Below are positions 29,971 to 42,285 of a stretch of 64,000 nucleotides of DNA, in pieces (position 1 is the stretch's first letter; the number at the start of each line of letters is the position of its first letter). The translations under genes were made by a program, and so were the position numbers. This DNA is from Orychophragmus violaceus (lineage: Eukaryota; Streptophyta; Magnoliopsida; Brassicales; Brassicaceae). The stretch is taken from the NCBI GenBank assembly GCA_030180135.1, contig CM058230.1:11285082-11349081 (forward strand). The letters are read 5' to 3'. The notes under the pieces are model-generated. The model did no database searches. It was not told where the DNA came from and saw only the letters and a program-made list of their open reading frames with translations.

Positions 29971-32531
29971 ATGTCTTTGATCCGCTGTTCCTCAAGCAAA
30001 AATAAGGAAGTTGTTTCCGTTTCATCTGCGGATGATTCTTCAAGTCGTCAATCCACTTCGAGTACTTCATCCGGCCTGGGAGATCATTCTGTTTGTTTCG
30101 AAGTCGAAGATCTCCAACTTCGTTGCGAGACATCCCGTCAGGCCGGTGCTGCCGAGAGTTCTGGCCGGGAGGAGTTAATCATACCTCAGTTACGAGATTT
30201 TGATGACGGTGAGGATGATGTCGATGCGAATCAAGTCGACTCTGAGGACGATGTTCCTCCTTCGTTGCCGGTTGATCCTTATGAAAGCTTCGGTAATATT
30301 CTAGGTACCAAGTCGACTGCATCTAAGGTGAGATCCATGCTTCGAGACTGTGGAGCAGACCCAAAGATCAAAGTCATCATTCCCTTTCCGCTTGACCGTC
30401 CTTGGAGTCCGCCTCCGGGATATATGACCCTCTACGAATCATACTTCATCAACACCAATACCGGGGGCAGCCGTTGTTGGTTTCCTCTACCCGACTTGCT
30501 GATTTCGTACAGTCATCATCGCGAGATCGCCATCTCCCAACTGTCAGCCGTTGCAGTTCGCCATATAGTTGGTCTTTTAGTGTTAGGGGCCGAAGCCGGT
30601 ATCACGATAACTGCACAGATTTTCGAGGAAATGACGTCGGTTAATCGCATGAAAGCCACCAATCCAGGGTGCTTCGCGGTTCGGTTCAAGAGCGGCAACC
30701 GAGTTTTGACAGATGCGCCTAACAAGATTAATAATTGGCAACGGTCCTATTTTTTTGTTGAAATGTCCTCATTAGTCGTTCCTGATGAACACAAGGGACT
30801 TATCAGGACGTCTTGGAATACGGATTATGGTAGACGTCGTCCCAAATTTGCTATCCTTTGATCTCAATAATTTACTTAATTCTTTTTCATCTTTGCAGTG
30901 CAACATCCCTTCCTGAAGCCGTATCCCGACAACTACTTCCCCATTCTCGAGCAGATTCAATCTCTCGGCTTACGCAAGTGGTCGGACCTTACTCGCGAGC
31001 GCATCAATAAGTTCCTTCCAAAGATCTCTGAAGGTTCGTATAGTTTTTTTTGTTATGGCATTCTTTTCTTTGTTTCATTCTGATCGCCTGTCCGTCAATG
31101 CAGTCAAGTGGGATACCAAGACGAAAGTTACCCCTGAAGAGCTTGTCAAGCCAAGGAGGATGGGAAAAGTTAAGAGAATCGACTCCGTGGATTACTCCAA
31201 AGAGATTTCGTCAAAACCTTCTGCTTCCTCCAAGTCGTCAAAGGACAAGGACAAGGCTCCTTCTTCTCAGGGCGGCATTCGATCCGATGTTAATACGACG
31301 TCGACTGCCCCAGTGGTGAATCCTCCCAATCTTCCGCCCAAAGTTCCATCAAGGAAGAGACCCGCTGATGATAAGTCGGTTCAAGATAAACCATCTAAGT
31401 CGTCAAAGACGGGCAAATCGGTCGAGGATGCTTCTACCGAGATAGCGGTTGTCGGTGAGCCTGCTAAACAAAAGGATCCGTGGCAGCGCTTCTATAAGTT
31501 CAAGGGGACTGTCCCTGATTTGTCTGGCAGTTTGAAGCCCTTTGAATCTAACAAGGAGCTTGTTCTGGCGCGACCCAGGCGCGCAGTGAAGGAGGGAGAG
31601 GTGCGCCCTTCGATCCACAACTTCGCTTATCAGTATGAGAGCGAGGTTCCTTTTATCAACAATCCCCGGGCATGCTTTGATATGCTGACGTGCGTAAGAG
31701 GAAACGAGTCGGATTGGCCGGTTCTAGAAGAATTGCCACACTCGGATGCTATCGTCAGGTTGAAGCATGCCGAGGCAACGGTAAGTTTCCTGTACCGACT
31801 TTTGCATTGTTTGCCGATTATAACATTTGGTGTGCTGTTTTCAGATGATCGCGGCTTCTAATCGTGTCGCGTTGGAAAGCTCCTGGGCTCAGAAGAAGTT
31901 GGCTGACGCGGTCACCAAACGGGATGATCTTCTCAAGAAGATCAAGGAAGAGAAGAAGGCTTTGGAGGCGAGCAACCTGGTCCTGTAAGGAAGATTGAAG
32001 GAGGCTGAGGAGAAGTCAAAGGCTGATTTCCTCAAATTTCAGCTGGAGAGAAAGCAGCTGCAGAAGTCTTGTCTTGATCTGGTTCAAAAGAAGCGGGAGA
32101 GAGTCGAGGCCGCTGCTAGGACGAAGGCGCAGACCCATTTCGACCTTATTCAACGCTACATCGGTGATCAAGAAACTGCTGTTGCGATGCAGGTCAAACA
32201 GGCTCAGATTTCTGGTCTTAAGTAATGTCTGGAGAAACTCAGCGGGCAAGGCGTGTCGGTTCCTCAAGCAGTTCTGGACCAGATTGCCGCTGATGAGGTC
32301 GCAGCAGATGCGGAGTTGGATAATTTGGACGTTGTGACGAAGGAGGAGCTTACGTTTGTGCTCTCACCTATTCATCATCCCCTCCTTAACCGTTCTCACG
32401 ATTCTCCTCCTCCTGTCCCGCGGCATGTCGACCAATTCGGGACTAATGTCGGCATAATTCCGGAGGCGGTTCCTGCCGATCTTGTCCAGTCTGTTCGGAA
32501 AGACATTTCAGCTGCAGATGGCGGGTCTTGA
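29971..32531 (+). pseudogene. Opposite-strand spliced gene of the Tat element
   Basis: Four exons by GT/AG and frame: 29,971-30,829; 30,899-31,033; 31,104-31,780; 31,845-32,531, totalling 786 codons. Exon 1 is Ser/acidic-rich, then carries the PWSPPPGYMTLYESYF and IAISQLSAVAVRHIVGLLVL blocks that I recognise from the plant 'putative gypsy type transposon' family (Transposase_28). Exon 2 gives VQHPFLKPYPDNYFPI. Exon 3 is Lys/Ser-rich and exon 4 is a Lys/Glu/Gln coiled coil. Two in-frame stops, at 31,986-31,988 and 32,223-32,225, interrupt the coiled coil, so the long form is probably inactive. A truncated product of about 604 residues remains possible. Extra antisense ORFs are known in Tat elements; their role is unknown. 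Confidence 0.8.
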
Positions 32532-33560
32532 GTAGTCGTCAAATGTTTTTAGTACCTTATTTGTATCAGTTCTGTAATAACTCTCTATTTTATTCACAAA
32601 CTCTTTTGGTTTAATTTAAGTTTTCTTTTTAAGCTTTGATAGTGATTTGAATCAGTCTATCTTCCTTTTGCCAAACTTAATTAGATACTAGTTTAAAACC
32701 GTACCAATCTTGTCTAGGTTTGCTCTTGGATAACCCTTTAGACAGTTTAGTAACTTCGAATAAACGCTTTATTAGATAAAGCTCGGCGCCGACGATTTCA
32801 ATGAATTTCGTCATTGACAAACCGAAATGTGATTAAGCCGTGCTACTGTATCTAAACTTGTAGCGACTTTCATCACCAAGTCGTGCTACTGTATTAAAAC
32901 TATTCTTGATAATTTCAAACGAGTAGCGACTTTTTAATGTTGTTTTGCCCTAAGGTGGTTTGCGAGTCTATAATTTGCTCGGCTTTATTCCAAGGGTGGG
33001 CGAATGTGCGATGCTGTGCTCGACTTATTTGTTATCACCCACCGCGAAGAATTTGCGGGACGGATCCCGGCTTTTCCTTACCACGATGTGCACCTCGTGC
33101 GCAAGGAAGACCACACCCCTGGCCAGGAGGCATGATGCTAATGATGCGAGTCGTTTGCTCGTCTTTTTTGCGAGTTGATACTCGGCTTTTTGCGAGTTGA
33201 TACTCGGCTTTTTGCGAGTTTATACTCGGCTTTTTGCGAGTTGATACTCGGCTTTTTGCGAGTTGATACTCGGCTTTTTGTGAGTTGATACTCGGATTTT
33301 TGCGAGTTGATACTCGGCTTTGTTAGTACCATCAAATATTTGAATATTAATGAAAGGACTTACCTGATTTTTGGCTTTGCTTGTCTTTCAAGACGGCAAA
33401 TTATCTGAAAAATAAGGTTTTTATTAGATTTGTGACTGTGCCGGTAAAGGCTGCCTACGTATCCTCCGAGGAAGAATCAAGTCACTCGTAGTTCATAATA
33501 CATAATCTCTCTCTCTCTCTTTTTTTTTTTTTTGCTTTTTTTTTTTTGCACCTTGCCGTC
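32532..33560. other. Tat spacer between antisense gene and integrase
   Basis: Non-coding in both directions. It contains the 22-bp minisatellite (33,170-33,321) and T-rich and CT-rich runs near 33,507-33,548. It is the convergence zone of gag-pol and the opposite-strand gene. Confidence 0.6.
33170..33321 (+). repeat. 22-bp minisatellite, seven units
   Basis: Units begin GCGAGTTGATACTCGG and end in a T run, at 33,170, 33,192, 33,214, 33,236, 33,258, 33,280 and 33,302. Unit-to-unit changes are single bases. CGAG/CTCG within each unit are complementary, so each can form a short hairpin. Confidence 0.9.
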
Positions 33561-36500
33561 TTAGTGGTACTCCTTCAGGCTTGCCGAGTTCCAGGATCGG
33601 GGTAAAGCCTTGCCTTTCATTGATTCAAGCTCGTAGACTCCCGGTTTGACGACTTTTGTGACTTTGTAGGGTCCTTCCCATTTCGCCCCGAGTTTCCCTT
33701 CTCTCCGCTCCTTGGTGTTTTCGTAAACTTTGCGGAGGACGAAGTCACCGACTTGAAAATGGTGTTCCTTGACTTTCTGGTTGTAGTACCGAGCTGCGAG
33801 CTGTTGGTAGTTTTGAATCCTGAGTAGGGCTCGATGCCGCTCTTCCTCTAAGGTGTCGAGAGCCTGGATTAGCATCTTTTCATTGATTTCAGTATGGTGC
33901 GGCATGAGAGAGCGGCGTAGAGTGTAAATGTTAGCTTCTGCCGGTACCATTGCTTCTACGCCAAAGGCTAAGGAGAAAGGGGTGGCTCCTGTTGCGCTGC
34001 GAGGCGTCGTTCTATGCGACCAGAGGACGCCGTCTAACTCGTCTGCCCAAACTCCTTTTTTGCTTTCAAGGCGCTTTTTGATGCCGGCGATGATGGTTTT
34101 ATTCGTAGCCTCGGCTTGGCCATTCCCTTGAGGATACCTTGGTGTCGACTTGCTAAGGCGTATATCCCACTTCTTGCAGAATCCTTCGAATACTTTCGAG
34201 ATGAATTGCGATCCATTATCTGTGACGATCTCATAGGGTAGCCCGAAACGACATATTATGTATTTCCAGACGAAATTTTGAACCTGGACATCGTGGATTG
34301 CGACGTAAGCCTTGGCCTCTACCCACTTTGTGAAGTAGTCGGTCATAATGAGCAGAAAACGTCTTTGATTGGATAATGGTAATGGTCCAACGATGTCCAT
34401 TGCCCATCTCATGAACGGGTAAGCCGCGGTTGACGTCGTAAGTAATTCTGTGGGTCGATGTATGAATGGCGCATGTCGCTGACACTTTTCACACTTGTTA
34501 GAATAGGTCTCGCAGTCGGTTATCATAGTCGGCCAATAGTGACCGGTCAACTTGATTTTGAGGGCGAGAGACCTGCTTCCGGAGTGGTTTCCGCATGCTC
34601 CAGAATGCGTTTCTTCGAGAACCCGACTTACTTCATCTCTGTTTATGCATCTGAGGAGGATCTTGTTAGCGGAATACTTGTAGAGGATACCTTCATGTAT
34701 AGTGTATCACGCGCTCTTGACTTTAAGTCGTCGTGCTTCCCATTTATCTTCTGGGAGCTTTCCTTCTGTCAGGTATGCCCTTATCGGAAGCCGCCAGTCT
34801 TTATTGTCGCCGGTTAGGACAGCGATGAGTTCTGTGCCCTTTGCTTGAATATTGTAGCACATGTCGTCCTCACCACTCGGGATTATTTCTTCAGGTTCTT
34901 CTTGATTGCTCTCAGGGGGCGGGATGCTTGGTTCATGGATCGTTTCTACCGGGATCCGTCGACAGAGATTGGGATTAGATGCCAGCGACGCGAGTGCATC
35001 TGCCGGGGCATTCTCCTTTCTTGGTATCTGGACAATGTCGAAGAATTCGAAGGAACTGGTGAGTTCCAACGCCGTCTTTCGGTAAGCCTCCATTCGTTCA
35101 TTTTTAGCTTCGTAGTCGCCGTTGATCTGGTTGGCTACAAGCATGGAATCACAATGGGCCAAGAGATGTCGTACTCCGATTTCCCTGGCTAGTATGAGAC
35201 CGGCTAACAAAGCTTCGTACTCGGATGTGTTATTAGAAGCCGTGAAACCTAGTTTGAATGACTGCTCTAGTATCTCGCCGGTTGGTGATATGAGGCATAT
35301 CCCTATCCCGGCTCCTTTTTTGGATGAAGCCCCGTCAACGAACAATTTCCAATTTTTGTCTTCTATCTCGGTACCGACATCCAATTCAGGCGATAACTCG
35401 ACAAGGAAATCAGCTATCACCTGTGACTTGGCGGTTGTTATGTTTCTGTACTCGATGTCGTACTCACTTAACTCTATTGCCCACTTGGCTAGACGGCCAG
35501 ACTGCCCTGGGCTATGAAGGATCGTCTGAAGGGGTTGACTGCTTAATACGGCAATCGGATGTGACTGAAAATATGGTCGCAGCTTTCGCGCCGAGATGAC
35601 GATTGCGAAAGCCAGTTTTTCCATTGCAGGATACCTGGTTTCGGCTCCGTTCATCGTTTTGCTGACGTAGAAGATCGGCTTCTGTTCTCCTCGATCTTCC
35701 CGAACTAGTACGCCACTCACTGCTGTCGTTGAGACGGCGATGTAAAGCAACAATGTCTCACCATTCTCGGGTTTAGACAGTATCGGCGGGTTCGACAAGT
35801 AATCCTTGAGTTGGATGAATGCTTCTTGGCACTTATCGTCCCACACGAATCTTTTGTTCCCTCGTAGGAGCTCGTAAAAAGGCAGACATTTATCCGTTGA
35901 CCGGGATATAAACCTGTTCAAGGCGGCTATGCGGCCAGTGAGGCGTTGTACCTCTCGAGTGTTCTTGGGAGATGGTAAATCGATTATGGCCGTGATCTGA
36001 TTTGGATTAACTTCTATTCCTCTCTGAGTTACCACGTATCCTAGGAACTCTCCCGATGTCACTCCGAACGTACACTTAGTTGGATTAATCTTCATGCCGT
36101 ACCGGTTAAGGATGTTGAAACATTCCTTTAAATGGCCGACATGCTGAGAGGCAATCAGAGATTTGACTAGCATGTCGTCGATGTAAACCTCCATTGTTGC
36201 GCCGAGTTGTCCTGCAAACATCCGGTTTACCAGCCGCTGGTAGCCGTCTTTTCTCTGTCGTCTGGGTTCATGAGGATTTGATTATATCCTGAGAACGCAT
36301 CCATGAATGATAGCAATTCGTTCCCGGCCGTCGCCTCAACAAGTCGGTCGATATGCGGCAGCGGGAAACTATCCTTGGGGCAAGCTTTGTTGAGATCTGT
36401 GAAGTCGACACATACTCTCCACTTCCCGTTTTTCTTCTTCACGACCACTGGATTGGCCAACCAGTCAGGATATTTGACTTCTTGGATTGAACCGGCTTCG

Positions 36501-39283
36501 AGTAGCTTCTCTACTTCATCGTTGACTGCTTTAGCTCTTTCAGGGCCGAGTTTTCGCCTCTTTTGCTTGACTGGCTTTTAAGTCGGATCGACATTCAACT
36601 CGTGAGTTGTAATGGTTGGATTGATACCCTTCATGTCCTTCATTGTCCACGCAAACGTTGTAACGTTTTGCTGTAGGAAGGCGATCAGTTCCCCTTTGAT
36701 GTCGTCCGGTAATTCTGCGCCAATGCCTACGCACTTGCTTGCATCTGATTCGTCAATGATGACTTGCTGGATCAGTTCTTTCTCCGGTCCTTTTCTCCCG
36801 TGTTCTGTGTTGATCATGCAGGAAGGCACCCTGATCTTATGTTCCTTCGCGAAACATGACCGACTTGCGCTCTGGCATCCTTTGACTGTCTGGATTCCTT
36901 TAGGTGTCGAGAATTTCAGACATTGATGGTATGTCGAGGATACCGCCTTCATGCTATACAGCCATGGAGTTCCGAGGATCACGTTATAGATGGCTGGCTT
37001 GTCAATGACATGAAACCTCACCAATCTGTTGACTCCTCCTGCGAAAACAGGCAACTTGATCGTTCCAATTGTGTATGTCGTCTCACTTGTGAACCCGGTG
37101 AGCGGCTTGGCCTTCTGCTTGATATCCTCCTCCTTAATGTCCATCTTCTTGAGCGTATCTAGGAAAATTAAATCTATCGAGCTCCCGGTGTCCACTAGTA
37201 TTCGAGATACTTGGCAACTTCCGATCAGAAGCTCAACCACCAGCGGGTCGTTATGAGGGCAGTGAGTTCCATAGAGATCTTGGTCGGTAAAGATGACGGG
37301 CGGATCGTCTGATAGGATTGGTTGAGGCGCCTTTTGCGCGGCTAATGCTAGGCGTTCATAGACTTTGATTGACCGGACCGAATCGTTTACGGAGATTAGA
37401 CCTCCCATGATCATGTTGATTCTTCGGATGGTCTTGGGGGTTTCTTCTTCGTCCTCCTCCTCTTCTTCTTCACGGTTACGTTTCAAAGCTATACTTTTGA
37501 TACGCCGTGGTGGTTTATCCTGCTTAGGAGCCTGCTCGTCGGCTTTGTCTTCCTCCTTTTGTCCCGATTCTTCCTTTTTTAATCTTTCGATGGCCGCCTT
37601 GATCTCTTCACTGGAAAGTCGGGAGTAGAGTGCGTTTCTGAGGTTCCGACATTCAGCCGTGTCGTGTGACGTAGCTTGATGGTATTTGCAGTACTTATCC
37701 CCTGTAGCGGAGGCTGCTTGCGATTTCTTTGCCTCTTTCCCTCTTTTATTCCACGGTTTTGATGACCGGGACTTGTCGGTGCCGTCCACAACCATTGTTT
37801 TGGCGCTTTTACTATCGTAGTGCTGTCTGGGTTCTCTTTCTTCTTTCTTATCTGCTTGTTTGCCGGAACCGAATCTCTTTGCTAACGCGATCTTCTTCTC
37901 TTCCAATTCCACGAACTTGTTTGCCCGATGGAGTGCGTCTTCGATGGTTAGTGGCGGGTTGACGACTAGATCTTGGTAAAAAGGTGATTCGTGCCAGACG
38001 GCGTTTGTCAGGGCCGCGATAGTGAACTTATCTGGTGCCTCAGCTCGTGTCATCACCGCCCTGAACCTTTCTACGAAATCTTTCAATGTTTCCTTCTTCT
38101 CTTGCGTCATCGACATCAACGCACTCAGCGAAGTGTCCTTACGAATGTAGGCAAAGTGATGCCTTACGAATGCCCATGTGAGGTCAGAGAAGCTATCGAT
38201 TGACTTGGATGGGAGTCGGGAGAACCAGTTTAGCGCGTCCCCTTCCAGGGTTTCGGTGAACAGTTGGCAGAAACCGATGTCACGTTCCTCGCTTGATGAG
38301 AACCGTGCCTTTGCCCCATGATTTTGAACATTGTGAGGTGGGTCGCTGGGTCTTTTGTGCCGTCGTACATCGGTAGCCTGAGCTTCTCTCTTTGTATGAT
38401 ATACGTGTTCGTGATGCGTGAGGTGAAGGGTGTCCTACGAGTTTCTTCGATGATCCGATCGATCTCGGGTGCGGACCCCTTCACGCCATGAACCTCTCCT
38501 TTTAATTCTTTTAGGGTGTCTTTGAGCTCGATCAGTTGTTTCTCGACATGGTTGCGACTTGCTCCGCGAATAGACGTTCCATGAGTTTTCTCGTACGACA
38601 TACCTCGCTCGCGGCGATAGTTGTCTCGGTACGAGTCATTCTCATGTCGCGAATTTCGTCTGTGGTGCACGTCCCGTGTCTGGTGACTGGTATGTTCCTC
38701 CCTATCGGGTGAATACCTCTCATCACTCCGGTCATTATGTCTCCGACTTTCGCTCCGTCTGGGTTTTTCAGACCCTTCCTTCCCGATGTGGGCTCCGCTC
38801 GCGAGCATCTTTCTTGTTGCTCTCCTTACGCGGGTTGCTCCTGGACTCGCTGCTACGGCTCTGTTCATGGTGGCTGTCCTCAGATGTGCTATAGACAAGT
38901 CGTCTGGCGACTTTGTCTTTCACCTTCGACGGTACCTCTCTCCTGGGTTTTCTTGACTGTTTTCCTGAAAGGAGTTTTGCTTGCTCTGTCTGCAGCAGGT
39001 CGATTTTCTCCGAGAACGTTTTGATCAGGTCGTTTTGTGACTCGATTTTGGCCGTTAGAGTGGCTATGACCTTGTCCTGTTCGATTTGGGCTTCTGTTTC
39101 GCTGAGTGACGGGGCATGTTTGCCGCCATCTCGAGCTTTGTTTGTCTTGGCGGCGTCTCGCGGCTGCTTGCCGCCTTTGGCCGCGTCGTCTTCTTGATCA
39201 CTCTGGTTGTAATCACTTTCATCTTGAACGCTTAACTCAACCCTAGGGTTTTCTTGATCGATCTCCTTATGATTCCCTGACAT
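33561..39283 (-). pseudogene. Tat gag-pol, broken
   Basis: Minus-strand pieces in order: gag N terminus (39,283-38,768), gag in another frame (38,898-38,230), gag C terminus with CKYHQATSHDTAEC-type zinc finger plus protease DTGSSIDL (38,119-36,578), RT start with VVVKKKNGKWRVCVDFTDLN (36,460-36,227), RT with YIDDMLVKS plus RNase H and a second RNase H with FVDGASSKKGAG (36,221-34,707), and integrase (34,550-33,561) with TDNGSQF and the GNGQAEATN glutamate. Defects: two frameshifts in gag, a stop at 36,578, a small deletion at about 36,230 that removes part of RT, and a TGA at 34,707 before integrase. The element cannot make its own polymerase. Confidence 0.88.
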
Positions 39284-39310
39284 CTCGTTTCAGAAATTTC
39301 TCTTAGAAAT

Positions 39311-39328
39311 CCCCACAGTCGGCGCCAA
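39311..39328 (-). promoter_or_regulatory. Tat primer binding site
   Basis: Minus-strand TTGGCGCCGACTGTGGGG lies directly after the 5' LTR end. The TGGCGCC core is standard for plant Ty3/Gypsy primer sites. Confidence 0.75.
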
Positions 39329-39329
39329 T

Positions 39330-39867
39330 TGTAAGATCTCAACTCGGTCTATCCAAAGATAGCAAGAGTTTTAGGTTTGATATTAGGGATTCTAAAAGAA
39401 GAATTAATGAATACAGTGAGAATTAGGAAATTAGGGTTAGTAAGCCGGTGTTTCCAAGATGGAAGCCGGTAAAGAATGGTTATAAAGTCGCCGGAGAGTT
39501 TTAGGTTAAATTTGCTCTAAAGTCTCTCGGGCTAAAAGTATTTAGAAAAGCGTGATCTTTATTGAATATCGGGGTTCCCTTATATAGGGTTACAAGTCGG
39601 TTTATCATAATAAGGAAAGTAAGAGATAATTACGAATATTTCCTTTTAACTCGGCTTCGTTTTGATACGGAATATTTCCTTTTGCCGACTTTCTTACGCG
39701 GCGCCTTCGGACTAGTCACCCTCCAAACCCTAGCGTAAGCCGGTTTAGCCCGAGTTCGGTTTAACCTAGGTTTTACCGCATTGGGCTTTATTTCCGACTT
39801 TCCCTTCTGAGCCGACCTAAACTCATGAATAGGCCTTTTTAAGAAGGTGCTAATACCGACTCTAACA
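39330..39867 (-). repeat. Tat element 5' LTR
   Basis: Same length as the left LTR (538 bp) with about nine substitutions by eye. In the element's own direction it lies upstream of the primer site. Confidence 0.9.
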
Positions 39868-40343
39868 CATATGTCTATATCCATCAGTATCAATATAAAA
39901 GGCATGCACAATAGCATTATTTTCACTACATTAATTGGAGGCAATAAGGGATCAGTACAGGTTTCTCACATTATGTTTATCTACGATCAGTATTTTTCAT
40001 AATCAAATTACACAAAATAGATTAGCTTTTTATATTTCAAGCCCTTCTGCAAATTCTATAGTACATAATGTACATTTATTTTGAAAGATTGAATTATAGG
40101 TTATATGCCATGTATATTTTAACATTTTGGGTTGATTTCTTTGTCGAGATTGAATTATAATTTATGGTATACATATTCTTTAACAAAAGATATATGAATA
40201 TATCTGATAATTCGGATGATCTGTCCAGGAACTCGACTTATTCAAGAATATGCCCAACAACGTGTTTCTTTTTTAGAAAGGGTTACCGTGTTTCATTAGC
40301 CGATATATATATATATATATATATAGCATATTTTGATTATTAC
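39868..40343. other. AT-rich intergenic DNA
   Basis: No gene or element is recognised. A TA microsatellite lies at about 40,303-40,325. Confidence 0.5.
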
Positions 40344-40357
40344 AAATTTAATATTCG

Positions 40358-40597
40358 TCCAAGTTCTTGTGGTCAAGTGGTTGGGGACGGGTTTTGGACG
40401 CTAACACGTTTCGGGTTCGATCCTCATTCCATGCGAAATTAAGTCACATTTGTTTAAGGACATCCACATGGATATGGGCCTTGCTTTAGGGGCCCATTTG
40501 AATACCCGGAGAGAGGGTCTATCCATGGGCTGCACCTCCCCTTGGGGATTAGTCTGAGCCCTTCCATAGGCTCGGGATACCCCCAGATTAATCAAAA
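40358..40597 (+). mobile_element. tRNA-derived SINE
   Basis: The 240-bp body is flanked by a 14-bp duplication AAATTTAATATTCG (40,344-40,357 and 40,598-40,611). The head has an A-box-like TGGTCAAGTGG (40,370-40,380) and a B-box GGTTCGATCC (40,414-40,423), the internal RNA polymerase III promoter of tRNA-derived SINEs. It ends in an A-rich tail. It is not a tRNA gene, because no cloverleaf acceptor pairing is evident. Confidence 0.85.
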
Positions 40598-40611
40598 AAA
40601 TTTAATATTCG

Positions 40612-42271
40612 CTAATTTTTAAACGAGCTGGCATACATGTACGTAGGCGACTACGTATGCATGCACACATCTGAAGAAACATAATTAATACGTAGATTTT
40701 GTAACAAGTTATGATGATGGTGAAGTGTGGTGCTATTCGTGTGGCAACCACACTCGTCCCTCTTTCTATATCCAACTCTTTCCATTATTTTATCTCCGTT
40801 TAGAATTTATTTCTCAGTGCTCTCCAATTCAGCACTCCATCTATTTTTATTTGTAAAATATATATCAAGAAAATCTCCACTTTTTGTTCATTATCTACTA
40901 TTCATTTGTTATTTATGATTTTAACTTGCAGACGGCTCTAATTTTTGGGTCGAAGAATCATTAGTGTGAAAAGCATCTGATTCAAATTTGATCCCCTTCA
41001 TATAAGCTAGTTGGATTATACTGTTTAATATTATAATTGTCCATTATGTGACCCATCTATAAGTAGTGGTGCAGTATATTCTAAACATTCATCCTAATGA
41101 ATCCATCTTTAATAAACATATTGGAACAGAACATTTAGATTATGATTACACTTATCAAACAGTGCGCCATCAAAATATATGAATACTTATCCATTGATCA
41201 CTTTTGGTCAAACACTAAGAAAAATCCAGAGAACAGTTAACAAATAATACAGACAGTATATATGTGTGTTTGATTATCTCTTTTTGTTTTGGATTCATTT
41301 CTTTGTCGAGAACAAAAGTATAATCAACCAACAAAAAGAAACAGAAAGTAAAAGAACGACAGAGTTGTTTTTTCCCCTTTATAGAAAAATGCTTTCACAG
41401 TTTCCGTGAAGGAAGAAAAATGGAGAATAAAAAGAATAATAGAAGAAATGAACCAGCCGACCAATAATGATTTTTTTTAAAAAAAATGTTTTAAGCATTA
41501 GAATGATGAATTTATGAATTTAAAAACAATGAAGGAATAATTTTATCATTAGTTTTTATTCACTAAAATATGAGAAAAATCTGAAACTTTTAGAAAACTC
41601 TTATTTATTTATTTTAGGTTACTTGCAGAAATGGATTAACCACCAATCAAGCCCCGATTAATATTCTATGTTTTAAAACAAAGTAAATTTTTAATGCAAA
41701 CCTTTTTTTCCTTTATGTTAAATTTTTAATACAAACTTGCTGAAAATATTTGTTGATTTTGGAAATTAATTAAAGCGTTTTCCAAATTATAATGTGGTGT
41801 TTTGAGTCAATATGATAATATAGTGCCAAAAGAAAACCCAATGAGGTAATTCTGTCTTTAGTATTATAAGAAAATACGAAGAGCTAAATCATTATAAATT
41901 TGTAAGTTTAACAAACTTAATTGTGGGCGCAACAGATTGACTTCGTCTATCATTAGATCACCGTTTGAGAAGTTGGGATTTTATTTTTAATTTTGTATCT
42001 TTTTTTTTCTTCTCAAGAAGACATATATCTGCATGGCTTTGAATCATGTAGACGAAGTATTATAATGCATGCCTCTTGTGGTTTCACTTAGACCGTAAAT
42101 GGATTATTATTTTTTTGAAGTGAAATGATGTGAAATAGTTAATTTCATTGAAAATTTAGCATTTGTCTTAAATTATATTTTTCGGAATGAAACAAAATGG
42201 AATAGTCGTTCCATCAATTACACAAAAAAAAATTCAAAAGAAAATATTCTCTACAATTTTGATCATGAATA
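40612..42271. other. AT-rich intergenic DNA, no gene
   Basis: Read on both strands without finding a credible exon or repeat. Contains A/T runs and degenerate poly(A) tracts. Confidence 0.5.
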
Positions 42272-42285
42272 AATGGAATGAATTT

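Larger units (their letters stand above)
28935..39867 (-). mobile_element. Tat-type Ty3/Gypsy element with antisense spliced gene
   Basis: LTRs at 28,935-29,472 and 39,330-39,867 are both 538 bp and differ at about nine positions by eye. The element reads on the minus strand: primer site next to the right LTR (39,311-39,328, TTGGCGCCGACTGTGGGG), gag, protease, reverse transcriptase, RNase H with a second archaeal-type RNase H, integrase, a 4-kb region with an opposite-strand gene, polypurine tract, left LTR. Dual RNase H and an opposite-strand extra ORF are hallmarks of the Tat lineage. Flanks are CATCT and CATAT, so the duplication is imperfect. Gag-pol is broken in several places. Confidence 0.92.

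Noticed and set aside
33170..33321. CRISPR-like array
   Set aside because: Units are contiguous without unique spacers in a plant retrotransposon, so this is a minisatellite.
28930..39872. Perfect target-site duplication for the Tat element
   Set aside because: Flanks are CATCT and CATAT. The one mismatch means the duplication is only probable, and LTR ends were set by their shared boundaries instead.
40370..40430. Possible tRNA gene
   Set aside because: A and B boxes are present but acceptor and anticodon stems do not pair, and the unit has a target duplication and A tail, so it is a SINE.
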